Source: Algoriphagus sp. NG3
GTDB lineage: Bacteria; Bacteroidota; Bacteroidia; Cytophagales; Cyclobacteriaceae
Reading direction: 5' to 3'
Assembly: GCF_034119865.1 (NCBI RefSeq)
Contig: NZ_CP139421.1
Coordinates: 1,054,001 to 1,118,000 of the forward strand
Length of the DNA stretch: 64,000 nt
Below are positions 42,784 to 51,658 of the stretch, in pieces; within the stretch, counting starts at the first letter, position 1, and every line of letters starts with the position of its first letter. The translations under genes were made by a program, and so were the position numbers. The notes beneath the pieces were generated by a model, which did not search any database, was not told the origin of the DNA, and saw nothing but the letters and a program-made list of their open reading frames with translations.

Positions 42784-44157
42784 ATGAAGAGAAGAGATGT
42801 ATTATCTACTATAGGAGCACTATCTGTTGGTCTTACTGCCAGCGGACTTGCAAAGGGAGAGGTACTACAAACTCCCTACAAAACAGTGGATAGAAAACTC
42901 GAAACAGAGATACTGATAATCGGTGGAGGCACAGCTGGTTCTATTGCGGCCATTCAGGCAGGCAGGACAGGGCATGAGGTGATTTTGGTGGAGTGCCAAA
43001 GTCAACTGGGCGGCACGGTTACCACTGCCGGTGTCGCTTACCCCGGTTTATTTTTCGCTTGGGGCAAACAGGTCATCAGTGGAGTAGGATGGGAGTTGAT
43101 CCAAAATACAGTGGAATTAAATGGAGATTCCATGCCGAACTTCTCCATACCCCATGGTAGAGAGCATTGGAAGCACCAAATCAGGATAAATCCTGCTTTG
43201 TATGCAATCCTATTGGAGGAAAAATGTCTGGAAGCCGGAGTGAATCTGCGGTATTACGAGACTCCAACTTCTATGGAATTCAAGGATAACCACTGGTATG
43301 TAGAGACAGTGGGAAAAGGGATCCGGACACAGATCAAATGTAAGCAGGTGATAGACTCTTCCGGAAATGCCCTGGCGGCTTCTATAGCTGGGTTTGATTT
43401 ATTTAAAGAAAAAGTAACTCAGCCTGGGACACTTATGTTTACCTTGGGCGGATATAAGTTTGAAGATCTTGACTTAGAGAGGCTTAAGGTTTCATATGAA
43501 ATGGCGATTGATAGAGGGGAATTGATCCGGGGGGAATTTCGGGGGAATATTATTGCGCTACTTAAGGAGAAAGGGGACAACGTGCAGCATATACTCGGAG
43601 CTGATTCCACCACATCTGAGACTCATACTGTAGCAAATATCAAGGGAAGGGAATCCTTGCTGAAGCATTTAAGGTTTTTGAAAAAGCAGCCTGGACTGGG
43701 CAACATAAGGATCGAAGAAATGCGCACCGAAACAGGTGTCCGCGAAACCTATAGGATAGATGGCTTGTATAGAATAAGTTATGAGGATTATATTACTGGA
43801 AAAACTTATCCTGATGCGATAGCATATTCCTATTATCCGGTAGATTTACATACCCATGAAGGAGTAGTGCCAGAGCAATTGGAAGAAGGAATAGTTCCTA
43901 CGATCCCTTTAAGGGCGATGATACCAAAGCGAAGCAGGAATTTCATGATTGCCGGAAGAAGTATCTGTAGTGACCAGTTGGCTAATTCGGGGCTTCGAGT
44001 TCAGGCTTCATGTATGGCGATGGGACAGGCTGCAGGAGCTGCAGCGGCCCTGGCGATCGAGAGGGGTGTCACTCCTGCAGATTTGGACATGAGTGAATTA
44101 AAAAGGCTAATTGAAACGCACGGAGGAATAGTTCCTCGTGGAGGAAAAATCAGTTAA
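42784..44157 (+). CDS. Exported FAD-dependent oxidoreductase
   Basis: A 457-residue flavoprotein of the FAD_oxidored (PF12831) type. The N-terminus MKRRDVLSTIGALSVGLTASGLA resembles a Tat-like export signal with a single RR pair. FAD-binding starts with EILIIGGGTAGSIAAIQAG (about 39-57), followed by LVECQSQLGGTVTTAG. The C-terminal FAD site is NFMIAGRSICSDQLANSGLRVQASCMAMGQAAGAAAALA. Substrate unknown. A protein with a covalent-flavin-like motif is encoded 17 bases downstream, suggesting an electron-transfer pair outside the cytoplasm. Confidence 0.9.
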   Translation: MKRRDVLSTIGALSVGLTASGLAKGEVLQTPYKTVDRKLETEILIIGGGTAGSIAAIQAGRTGHEVILVECQSQLGGTVTTAGVAYPGLFFAWGKQVISGVGWELIQNTVELNGDSMPNFSIPHGREHWKHQIRINPALYAILLEEKCLEAGVNLRYYETPTSMEFKDNHWYVETVGKGIRTQIKCKQVIDSSGNALAASIAGFDLFKEKVTQPGTLMFTLGGYKFEDLDLERLKVSYEMAIDRGELIRGEFRGNIIALLKEKGDNVQHILGADSTTSETHTVANIKGRESLLKHLRFLKKQPGLGNIRIEEMRTETGVRETYRIDGLYRISYEDYITGKTYPDAIAYSYYPVDLHTHEGVVPEQLEEGIVPTIPLRAMIPKRSRNFMIAGRSICSDQLANSGLRVQASCMAMGQAAGAAAALAIERGVTPADLDMSELKRLIETHGGIVPRGGKIS

Positions 44158-44174
44158 GGTTAAACCATACTCAA

Positions 44175-45281
44175 ATGATTAAGCTATTCTTATATGCTTC
44201 TTTATTTTTAATCCTGCCTGGAGGGTTAGAAAGTATCTTTTGGTATGAGGTAAAGGATACTAGTATAAAATACCAGAATGAATTGACCTTGGATTTTCCT
44301 GTGGCAAAAATCAACAATAAGGTGATCTATGACGAAGTAGAAAAACGGAATGTAACCTTGTACCAATACATTTCGAAAGATGGTTTTCCGGTGTACTATT
44401 CTAGAAATGTAGATACAGGAGTATGCTATGACGACCAGTGTAAGACACTGAATATTACACTTTATTGGAATCCTACCGGTAGATATCTCGGGTTTGAGTT
44501 GCCAGAAAATGAGTTTTTGAGCAAAGATGACCATGTGCCCTTCACTGAAGAAGAATACATCAGGCTGAATAACCTGCTTTCTGATCCTGACCTTCCCCTT
44601 GGGGAATTTACCTACAATCAGATCGCCGCAAAAAGTAAAGCTGCGCTATACAAAGTGGATGGAGTAAGTGGAGCCACGGCCAAAGATGTACTGGAATACG
44701 TAATAAAAGGATCGGCTTATACCACCTACACGATATATGAATTGGTCTATGGTAGTAGTCAGGCGGAAGTGGAAGCCTGGACAGATGACGCCATGGACGA
44801 TGAGTATGTGGAAGATATACTGACAAAGGCTCCCTATCATGATAAGATTTGGGCGATAGATAGGGTATATGGCCGTCTTTCCGAACTCCCAAAATCCAAG
44901 GATATTTTAATGGATTTGATGGGGACTGAGGATTTCGGGATCGCAGCACGTTGTCTCAACAGCTTAGTGTCGGAAGATTTGCTTGATGAAGAGTTACAGA
45001 CACAATTGATAGATAATTTTCATGCTTTTGATTTTGGGATGAAAAGTAAAACACTGGTGTTGCTTAAAGATGCAAAATTCCTATCGCCAGAACTTGTGAG
45101 GAAACTAAACAAAAACTTAGCTGAATACGAGGTTCCCATCATCGCCGGGATTTTGGATATTTATAAAGCCAAAGGAATAAATGACCGGGAAACCATTGCC
45201 TCCGTCCAGCAAATTGTCTCATCTGAGAATAAATATTTGGCTAAAAAAGCTGAGGAATATATGAGCAATACCGGTCAATAA
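44175..45281 (+). CDS. Exported protein with FMN-binding/flavinylation-like motif and helical repeats
   Basis: A 368-residue protein with an N-terminal signal segment (FLYASLFLILPGG). The centre holds VDGVSGATAKDV (Asp162 to Thr168), which fits the Dxx(S)GAT flavinylation motif that ApbE modifies in NqrC, RnfG and FMN-binding domains. The following ITYTIYELVYG-like strand fits the same domain. CYDDQC (Cys84, Cys89) is an extra redox or metal candidate. Residues about 200-365 are helical with a HEAT-like rhythm. It is encoded 17 bases after an exported FAD oxidoreductase. Functional coupling of the two is inferred. Confidence 0.72.
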   Translation: MIKLFLYASLFLILPGGLESIFWYEVKDTSIKYQNELTLDFPVAKINNKVIYDEVEKRNVTLYQYISKDGFPVYYSRNVDTGVCYDDQCKTLNITLYWNPTGRYLGFELPENEFLSKDDHVPFTEEEYIRLNNLLSDPDLPLGEFTYNQIAAKSKAALYKVDGVSGATAKDVLEYVIKGSAYTTYTIYELVYGSSQAEVEAWTDDAMDDEYVEDILTKAPYHDKIWAIDRVYGRLSELPKSKDILMDLMGTEDFGIAARCLNSLVSEDLLDEELQTQLIDNFHAFDFGMKSKTLVLLKDAKFLSPELVRKLNKNLAEYEVPIIAGILDIYKAKGINDRETIASVQQIVSSENKYLAKKAEEYMSNTGQ

Positions 45282-45305
45282 ACTGAAAGAATGTCCTGGT
45301 TTTGG

Positions 45306-46478
45306 TTATTCCTGCACAAGTTTGTAGATTTTTCCGTCAAATCCGCAGATATATAATTCCTGATTTTGATCAATCCCAAATGATGAAATAGGGAAATCAG
45401 TGTCCAAAAGTTCAGTGTTGACAGGAGATCCAGGATTTATAACGTCCAAACTCCAGACTCTTCCCGAAACATAATCTGCATATATGTATTTACCTACAAT
45501 TCCCGGGATAGCAGAACCTCGATAGACAAACCCTCCTGTGACCGAAATATCTCCCTGTGAGCGGTCATATTCCCAAATAGGCATTTCCATCCCTTCCGTA
45601 TTACAATCAGACGAATTGTAGCAGTGGAAGCCCTCCATGGTATTCCATCCGTAGTTGCCTCCTTTTTTGATGATATCGATCTCCTCGTATTTATTCTGTC
45701 CCACATCGCCTGTCCATAGGTCGCCATTTGACGAATCAAAGCTAAATCTCCACGGGTTTCGTAGACCATAGGCGTAAATTTCCTCACGATACCCTTCTGT
45801 ATTATTAGCAAAAGGATTGTCTTCCGGAATTGAATAATTCTTCGTACCATCTTGTTTATTTACATCTATTCGCAAGATACTGCCTAATAGCGTATTTCTG
45901 TTTTGGCCATTTCCCTGTGGATCACCCCCACTTCCACCATCACCCACTGCTATATAAAGATATCCATCAGGGCCGAATGAAATTTGACCGCCGTTATGGT
46001 TGGAATAGGGCTGGTCAAACTCCAGAAGTATCAGCTCACTGGAAGCATCTGCCTGTTCGGGGTCAGTGGAAGAGACGCTAAACCGTGAAATTACTGTTCT
46101 GTCCGGATTGGAAGCTGTAAAGTTGACGTAGAAATATCCGTTGCTTTCATATTCTGGGTGGAAAGCGAGTCCCAATAGTCCTTCCTCATTTCCAGAATCA
46201 TCGACTTTACTTTCGAGGTTAAGGAATTCAGTCCTTTCACCCGCTTCCTCATCATTTTGAAAAACAGAAATCACTCCACGCTGCTCCACTACAAACAGAC
46301 GGTCAGAGTTATCACTGGCATGCTGAAAATCCACTGGTCGTGTGAAAGATAACTCGGGAAACGCCTCTTTTACTGTGATGTTGCCATCGGGTGTTGGATC
46401 ATCGGGGTGGCTATTCTGTGAACAAGCTACTTGGCTACCTAAAATTATAAATAGTAAAGTGTTGAAGTAGGTCTTCAT
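45306..46478 (-). CDS. PQQ-dependent sugar dehydrogenase-like lipoprotein (GSDH family)
   Basis: A 390-residue six-bladed propeller protein from the ATG at 46478; an earlier in-frame start at 46556 precedes the signal peptide and is unlikely. Lipobox QVACS (Cys19). Family blocks (PF07995): FTRPVDFQHA, LFVVEQRGVI, EEGLLGLAFHPEY, HNGGQISFGPDGYLYIAVGDGG, AYGLRNPWRFSFD, GGNYGWNTMEG and VTGGFVYRG. His in the HNGG block is the likely catalytic base. It oxidises sugars or sugar acids in the periplasm if PQQ is available. Convergent with the flavoprotein pair. Confidence 0.93.
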   Translation of the reverse strand: MKTYFNTLLFIILGSQVACSQNSHPDDPTPDGNITVKEAFPELSFTRPVDFQHASDNSDRLFVVEQRGVISVFQNDEEAGERTEFLNLESKVDDSGNEEGLLGLAFHPEYESNGYFYVNFTASNPDRTVISRFSVSSTDPEQADASSELILLEFDQPYSNHNGGQISFGPDGYLYIAVGDGGSGGDPQGNGQNRNTLLGSILRIDVNKQDGTKNYSIPEDNPFANNTEGYREEIYAYGLRNPWRFSFDSSNGDLWTGDVGQNKYEEIDIIKKGGNYGWNTMEGFHCYNSSDCNTEGMEMPIWEYDRSQGDISVTGGFVYRGSAIPGIVGKYIYADYVSGRVWSLDVINPGSPVNTELLDTDFPISSFGIDQNQELYICGFDGKIYKLVQE

Positions 46479-46836
46479 GATGTGGTAAGGTTTGTGGTTG
46501 CTGGTGAAATAACTTTTAGTGCAGTTGTCCATTTTCAGGTTATTAGTCATGATCACTGCCTATACTAATTACGGAATAGGAAGGATTGGGTATGGATTAT
46601 TAGGTTATTTCTTCATGAGTTGAAAAGTGAGCACGCATATATGCTTATATAAAAAATAATCCTACCAAATAATAAACCTGTGTGCTACTTTTAGAGGAGG
46701 TGTGAAATTTACTTTGGCTATCTGATGGTTTTAGGGCTATTAATAATTTCAATTTGTCCGCATGTGTAATTTTATAGGGTTTTGCCTAATTTTTCAATAA
46801 ATTGAGTTTCAATTACAACCCTAATAATCATAGACA
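46479..46836. other. Divergent intergenic region, no gene seen
   Basis: About 358 AT-rich bases between the PQQ-type dehydrogenase and the Tat-exported oxidoreductase. It should hold two divergent promoters. No palindrome or structured RNA stood out. Confidence 0.45.
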
Positions 46837-48180
46837 ATGAGTAAAGAATCATCTAGAAGGACTTTTCTGAAAAAGACGGCAGTTGCCAGTTCGGCAGCCA
46901 TGGTGTTGCCGACATTCATACCAGCTTCTGCATTTGGTGCCAATGACCGGATCAATGCAGCGGTATTAGGCATCAACGGTAGAGGCAAAAACCATATTCA
47001 AAGCCTTATGGCTCAAAAGGATGTACAGGTAACTACACTCTGTGACCCTGATATGGTGCTGCTGAGGGAAGGTCAGAAGGCATTTAAAGACAAATACAGC
47101 AAAGACGTAGCTTTGGAGCAAGATCTCCGAAAGGTGATGGACGACAAGGATATAGACGTAATAAGCCTTGCTACCCCAAATCACTGGCATGCGCTGGCTA
47201 CTATTTGGGCATGTCAGGCGGGCAAGGATGTCTATGTGGAGAAGCCCGGTTCACACAATTTAGCTGAAGGCCGTAAGATGATCCAGGCGGCTGAAAAGTA
47301 TGACAGGATCGTTCAGCACGGTGTTCAGCTACGTAGCTCTCCAGCGGTGCAAGAGGCAATAGAATTAATGCGAGATGGGTATATCGGCAGAGTATATATG
47401 GCCAGAGGGTTGGTCTTTAGAATGCGCGGAGATATAGGCGTTAAGGGAGTTTCCCCGGTGCCGGAGGGATTGGATTATGATCTTTGGACCGGGCCTGCAC
47501 CCAAAGTGCCATTTACCCGTGACCTTGTGCATTACAACTGGCACTGGCACTGGGACTATGGCAACGGTGACGTAGGTAATCAAGGGATTCACGAGACAGA
47601 CCTTTGCATGTGGGGACTTGATGTAGGATTCCCTACCAAAATCACTTCCATGGGAGGCAAATACCTATGGAATGACAGCAAGCAAGTGCCAGAGGTATTG
47701 ACATCCATATATAACTATCCAGAGGAGAACAAGATTATCCAGTTTGAAGTACGTCCTTGGTACACCAATGCTGAGGATGGAGCGACAGTAGGAAATATCT
47801 TCTATGGAGATAAGGGCTACCTGGTAGTAGATGGATATGATAAGTATAAGACCTTCTTGGGCAATGATCGTACTCCTGGCAAATCTGGTGATGACGGGGG
47901 AGAAGCAGCTTCAGGTATGGACAGAGGAGCTGGAGGTACTGACGGACATTTTGCCAATTTCATTGAGGCAGTTCGAAAGCATGATAAAACCTTGCTGAAC
48001 GGCCCAGTGGAAACGGCACATCTTTCTTCCGGATTGGCACATTTAGGAAATATTGCGTATAGACTTGGGCGTGTATTGGACTTTGATCCAAAGTCTGAAA
48101 AATTTGTCAATGACACAGAAGCAGACGCCATGTTGACACGGGAATATAGGCCTGGATTTGAGATGCCTGATTTAATGTGA
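46837..48180 (+). CDS. Tat-exported Gfo/Idh/MocA family oxidoreductase
   Basis: A 447-residue NAD(P)-binding oxidoreductase with an N-terminal Tat signal (SSRRTFLKKTAVASSAAMVLPTF), implying export already folded with cofactor. The Rossmann motif is AVLGINGRGKNH (about 42-53), and the EKP motif is in DVYVEKPGSHN near residue 135. Conserved HWHWDYGNGDVGNQGIHETD is typical of Bacteroidota exported members, some of which act as GH109-like glycosidases or 3-keto-sugar-forming enzymes. A terminator follows at once, so it is monocistronic. Confidence 0.94.
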   Translation: MSKESSRRTFLKKTAVASSAAMVLPTFIPASAFGANDRINAAVLGINGRGKNHIQSLMAQKDVQVTTLCDPDMVLLREGQKAFKDKYSKDVALEQDLRKVMDDKDIDVISLATPNHWHALATIWACQAGKDVYVEKPGSHNLAEGRKMIQAAEKYDRIVQHGVQLRSSPAVQEAIELMRDGYIGRVYMARGLVFRMRGDIGVKGVSPVPEGLDYDLWTGPAPKVPFTRDLVHYNWHWHWDYGNGDVGNQGIHETDLCMWGLDVGFPTKITSMGGKYLWNDSKQVPEVLTSIYNYPEENKIIQFEVRPWYTNAEDGATVGNIFYGDKGYLVVDGYDKYKTFLGNDRTPGKSGDDGGEAASGMDRGAGGTDGHFANFIEAVRKHDKTLLNGPVETAHLSSGLAHLGNIAYRLGRVLDFDPKSEKFVNDTEADAMLTREYRPGFEMPDLM

Positions 48181-48198
48181 TTCTTCAAAAAAACATAA

Positions 48199-48233
48199 AA
48201 GCCTGTCAGAAATCAACCTCGACAGGTTTTTTT
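48199..48233 (+). terminator. Terminator after the Tat-exported oxidoreductase
   Basis: CCTGTC and GACAGG pair around an AGAAATCAACCTC loop, with seven T after the stem and four A before it. It can also end transcription of the convergent LacI gene. Confidence 0.82.
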
Positions 48234-48261
48234 GTCCCTTTACTTTTTTTGTAACCATTAT

Positions 48262-49296
48262 TTAGCTTCTTACTGAAGAGGGGGCTTTCGAGCTTGAGAT
48301 ACAGGACCCTCTTATTATCAGTTTTGTATCTAAGGTCTTAATCTCCAATTCGGTTTCGGGATTGTTGATTTTATTTAGTAAATAGTTCGCCCCAGTGGCA
48401 CCCATTTCGAATGGCTGCTGATTGACAGTACTTAAAGTAGGATTAACATACATGGAAATGGGCTCATCCGCATAGCCAATCACTGATAGTTGTTGAGGAA
48501 TTCTGATCTGTAATTCGCTTGCAATTTTATAGACCTCAAAAGCCAGATAGTCGCTGTAAGCGAAAGCTCCATCCACTTGGTGATTTAAGAGGCAACTTCT
48601 GATTTTTTCCTGCAGATTTTCATCACTGCTTTCCAGGATCAATTCTTCTTTAAGTCCGATTCCATGCTTTTTAAGAGCTTCTTTGTATCCCATAAACCGA
48701 TTGAAGGTGGTTGAGAGATTTTCCGGACCTTTGATGTGGATTATATTCTTACAGCCGCTTTGGGATAAGTGATCCACTGCAGAAAACGCCCCTTGAAAAT
48801 CGTCTGAGATTACATAAGGGGTTTCTATTTCCTCTGAAAACCGATCAACCAACACCAATGGGGTGCCGCTATCCATCACTTCCTGTAGGTGGGCAAACTT
48901 GTCATTCATCTTGGAGATGGTCGCAAGAATGCCATCCACTCGTGCGTCTAAGAGGGTTTGGGTAGATTTGATTTCTTGCTTTTGCTTTTCATTGGAAGTA
49001 CAGATTAGTAATTGGTATCCTGCCTGGGAAGTGACACTTTCTATCCCTGCGAGCATGCGGCTGTAAAAGTGATGGGTAAATTCTGGAATAATGAGCCCAA
49101 TGGTATGGGTGCGGTTTTCCAGCAAGCTCTTGGCAATTGGATTGGGTCTGTAGCCAAGTTTTTTGGCCAGGGAAACGATCTCAAGCCGTTTTTTTTCACT
49201 GACTTTTCCACCTCCGTTCAGCGCCCTGGAAACGGTGGAGGGAGTCACATGGAGTGCAGTGGCTATATCGGTGATACTGATTCTTTTCTTTTTCAT
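48262..49296 (-). CDS. LacI family transcriptional repressor
   Basis: A 344-residue regulator. The N-terminal HTH (ITDIATALHVTPSTVSRALNG) and hinge helix (RPNPIAKSLLENRT) are textbook LacI/GalR. The sugar-binding domain follows (IGLIIPEFTHHFYSRMLAGIE; VDGILATISK; SVIGYADEPISMYVNPTLSTVNQQP). It is divergent from an aldo/keto reductase-alcohol dehydrogenase-GH95 run. A perfect 20-bp palindrome with the central CG step typical of LacI operators lies between them. It most likely represses that run until a sugar, perhaps fucose or an oxidised product, appears. Confidence 0.96.
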   Translation of the reverse strand: MKKKRISITDIATALHVTPSTVSRALNGGGKVSEKKRLEIVSLAKKLGYRPNPIAKSLLENRTHTIGLIIPEFTHHFYSRMLAGIESVTSQAGYQLLICTSNEKQKQEIKSTQTLLDARVDGILATISKMNDKFAHLQEVMDSGTPLVLVDRFSEEIETPYVISDDFQGAFSAVDHLSQSGCKNIIHIKGPENLSTTFNRFMGYKEALKKHGIGLKEELILESSDENLQEKIRSCLLNHQVDGAFAYSDYLAFEVYKIASELQIRIPQQLSVIGYADEPISMYVNPTLSTVNQQPFEMGATGANYLLNKINNPETELEIKTLDTKLIIRGSCISSSKAPSSVRS

Positions 49297-49370
49297 TTTT
49301 GGGCGCTTGTCAGGACTAATTTAGAATAATTGGATGAAAGACCTTGGGTTTTCTGACCAGACTTACACTG

Positions 49371-49401
49371 TTTGGTCAAACGTTTGACCAATATACTTTT
49401 A
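49371..49401 (+). promoter_or_regulatory. Promoter and LacI operator of the fucose-type catabolic run
   Basis: Perfect palindrome TTGGTCAAAC-GTTTGACCAA at 49372-49391. TTTG at 49371-49374 and TACTTTTA at 49394-49401 are separated by 19 bases. That equals the Bacteroidota -33/-7 promoter (TTTG, TAnnTTTG) with one mismatch at the last base. The operator fills the spacer exactly, so a bound repressor would exclude RNA polymerase. The start codon of the AKR gene lies about 95 bases downstream. Confidence 0.75.
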
Positions 49402-49495
49402 GACAGATTTATGATATTGGTTGATTGTTTTGGAAAAGTGGGTTTGTGCCCTATAAAATCCTGAAACAACAAATTGCTTCAAGTATTCTTATAAA

Positions 49496-50542
49496 ATGGA
49501 ATTAGGACAAACCGGCATTTCAGTACCAGCTATGATTATAGGGACAAGCTCTCTTGGAAATCTCTACGAAGCTACTCCCTATGGCCAAAAGCTGGAGTTA
49601 ATAATGGCGACAGTGGAAAGCTACCCCCAGGGAGTGGTATACGATTCAGCTGGGAAATATGGTGCTGGTTTAGCATTGGAGGCATTAGGACAGGCTTTAT
49701 ACGATTTGCAGGTGCCAAAAGACAAGATCCTGATCAGTAATAAACTGGGTTGGAAACGTGCTCCTTTACTGGAAGCTGGGCCTACTTTTGAAAGAGATGT
49801 TTGGAAAGAGCTTACACATGACGCCGTTCAGGATATAAGTTATCAGGGGATTTTGAATTGCTTTGAGGAGGGAAATGATTTACTCAAAGGCTATGATGCG
49901 CAGCTAGTATCCATTCATGATCCTGATGAGTACCTCGATCAGGCTGCAACGTCTAAAGATTATGATAAGAGGTTCGCGGATATACTGGAGGGCTATGCAG
50001 CTTTGGATGAACTGAAAAAAGCGGGTAAAGTAAAAGCCATCGGTGTAGGGTCCAAAAACTGGAAAATTATCCGGAAAATCTATCAACATTATCCACTGGA
50101 CTGGGTGATGATAGCCAATAGTATGACGATTTACGATCATCCAGAGGAGCTTTTTTCCTTTATGGGACTATTGGAAAAAGAAGGGGTAGGTATAGTGAAT
50201 TCGGCAGTTTTTCACTCAGGATTCTTGGTAGGAGGAGAATACTTTGACTACCAAAAGATGAATAAGGATGATCCGGAAACTCGAAAAAGATTCAAATGGA
50301 GAGAGCGATTCTTTGGCCTTTGCGAATCCCATGCAATAAATCCTGCACATGCTTGTATCCAGTTTGCGCTTCAGTTACCTGGAGTTAATTCTTTGGCTCT
50401 CAACTCTACCTCAACCCGAAGAATCCAGGCTAATGCAGTGTATTGTGAAAACACCATTCAGGATTCATTTTGGAATGCCTGTAAGGAACAGGGCTTGATC
50501 CGGGACTATTTATCAGAATTTAAATTGAATAAAACAGAATGA
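49496..50542 (+). CDS. Aldo/keto reductase, L-fucose dehydrogenase-like
   Basis: A 348-residue NAD(P)-dependent AKR. (beta/alpha)8 landmarks are GTSSLGNLYEA, catalytic Asp and Tyr in YDSAGKYGAG, Lys in ILISNKLGWKR, and His in LVSIHDPDEY. It resembles the D-threo-aldose/L-fucose 1-dehydrogenase group, which oxidises L-fucose to the lactone. Its position beside a GH95 fucosidase supports fucose as substrate, an inference. First gene under the LacI palindrome. Its stop overlaps the next start (ATGA at 50539). Confidence 0.87.
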   Translation: MELGQTGISVPAMIIGTSSLGNLYEATPYGQKLELIMATVESYPQGVVYDSAGKYGAGLALEALGQALYDLQVPKDKILISNKLGWKRAPLLEAGPTFERDVWKELTHDAVQDISYQGILNCFEEGNDLLKGYDAQLVSIHDPDEYLDQAATSKDYDKRFADILEGYAALDELKKAGKVKAIGVGSKNWKIIRKIYQHYPLDWVMIANSMTIYDHPEELFSFMGLLEKEGVGIVNSAVFHSGFLVGGEYFDYQKMNKDDPETRKRFKWRERFFGLCESHAINPAHACIQFALQLPGVNSLALNSTSTRRIQANAVYCENTIQDSFWNACKEQGLIRDYLSEFKLNKTE

Positions 50543-51549
50543 AGATTTTAAGCTGCACCTCACCTGGGGAATTTGACTATCTGGAAGAGGATAATCCTAT
50601 GCTTACCGAGGGACGGGCTATTGTCAAAATCAAAAAAGTAGGTGTCTGCGGTACTGATCTGCATGCATTTGAAGGAACCCAACCCTTTTTCTCCTACCCA
50701 AGAATCTTGGGGCACGAGCTCGCCGGAGAAGTGGTGGAAATAGGAGAAAGTAAAGATATTTCCAAAGGTGACTGGATTACCGTGATTCCCTATTTCAGTT
50801 GTGGAATTTGTGTGGCGTGTAGAAACGGAAAACCCAATTGCTGTCAGAAAATCAGTGTGTTTGGGGTTCACGAGGACGGAGGTATGCGGGAGTATGTCTC
50901 TTTGCCTGTTTCTTCTTTAGTAAAACGGAAAGGACTCAGCCTGGAGCAACTTGCAGTGGCTGAGCCATTTGCCATAGGTGCCCATGGAGTGCGAAGGGCA
51001 GGGGTGAAGCCGGGTCAGTTCGTGCTGGTAATTGGTGCCGGGCCAATTGGCCTGGGAGTGATGGAGTTTGCGCGTATAGCTGGAGCACAGGTGATCGCAA
51101 TGGATATCAACGAGAAGCGACTGGAGTTTTGTCGGGATGTCTGGAATATTCCACATGTGGTGAAAGCCGGAAAATCTGCTTATGACATGATTCAGGAAAT
51201 CACCAATGGAGACTTTTGCGACGCAGTGATTGATGCGACTGGAAGTTTGGCTGCGATCAACCAAGGATTCCAATACATTGCTCATGGTGGGGCTTATGTG
51301 CTTGTAGGCCTTCAAAAAGGAGAAATTGCTTTCTCCCATCCCGAATTTCATAAGAGGGAAGCGACCTTGATGAGTAGCAGAAATGCCACCAGAGAAGACT
51401 TTGATCAAGTGTTGGATGCTATGGCTTCCGGACAATTGTCAGTGGAAAATTACATCACTCATAAAGTGAAATTTGATCAGGTGAAAGATGATTTTCAGTC
51501 CTGGCTCAATCCAGAGACCGGGGTGATTAAAGCTTTGGTGGAAGTGTGA
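50539..51549 (+). CDS. Zinc-dependent alcohol (sugar/polyol) dehydrogenase
   Basis: A 336-residue MDR-family dehydrogenase. Catalytic zinc ligands are in GVCGTDLHAFEG and GHELAGEVVEIG. The structural zinc site has four cysteines in CGICVACRNGKPNCC. The NAD site is LVIGAGPIGLGVMEFARIAGA with an acidic residue after the next strand (AMDIN). It probably acts on a downstream intermediate of the sugar oxidised by the preceding AKR, for example a keto-deoxy-sugar acid or the sugar itself. Four-base overlap with the AKR gene shows translational coupling. Confidence 0.93.
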   Translation: MKILSCTSPGEFDYLEEDNPMLTEGRAIVKIKKVGVCGTDLHAFEGTQPFFSYPRILGHELAGEVVEIGESKDISKGDWITVIPYFSCGICVACRNGKPNCCQKISVFGVHEDGGMREYVSLPVSSLVKRKGLSLEQLAVAEPFAIGAHGVRRAGVKPGQFVLVIGAGPIGLGVMEFARIAGAQVIAMDINEKRLEFCRDVWNIPHVVKAGKSAYDMIQEITNGDFCDAVIDATGSLAAINQGFQYIAHGGAYVLVGLQKGEIAFSHPEFHKREATLMSSRNATREDFDQVLDAMASGQLSVENYITHKVKFDQVKDDFQSWLNPETGVIKALVEV

Positions 51550-51658
51550 GGAAGACCGAAGACAGGAGACGGAAGCAGTCTAAATGTTAGAGTTAATGAA
51601 AGCCTTTATTGTTTTTGTCTCTTTACTGATAGAAAAGAGGATATACCTAAAAATAGAA

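Noticed and set aside
51584..51658. N-terminal extension of the GH95 protein
   Set aside because: It would place 25 residues including a hydrophobic stretch before the clear signal peptide; the ATG at 51659 or 51683 is more plausible.
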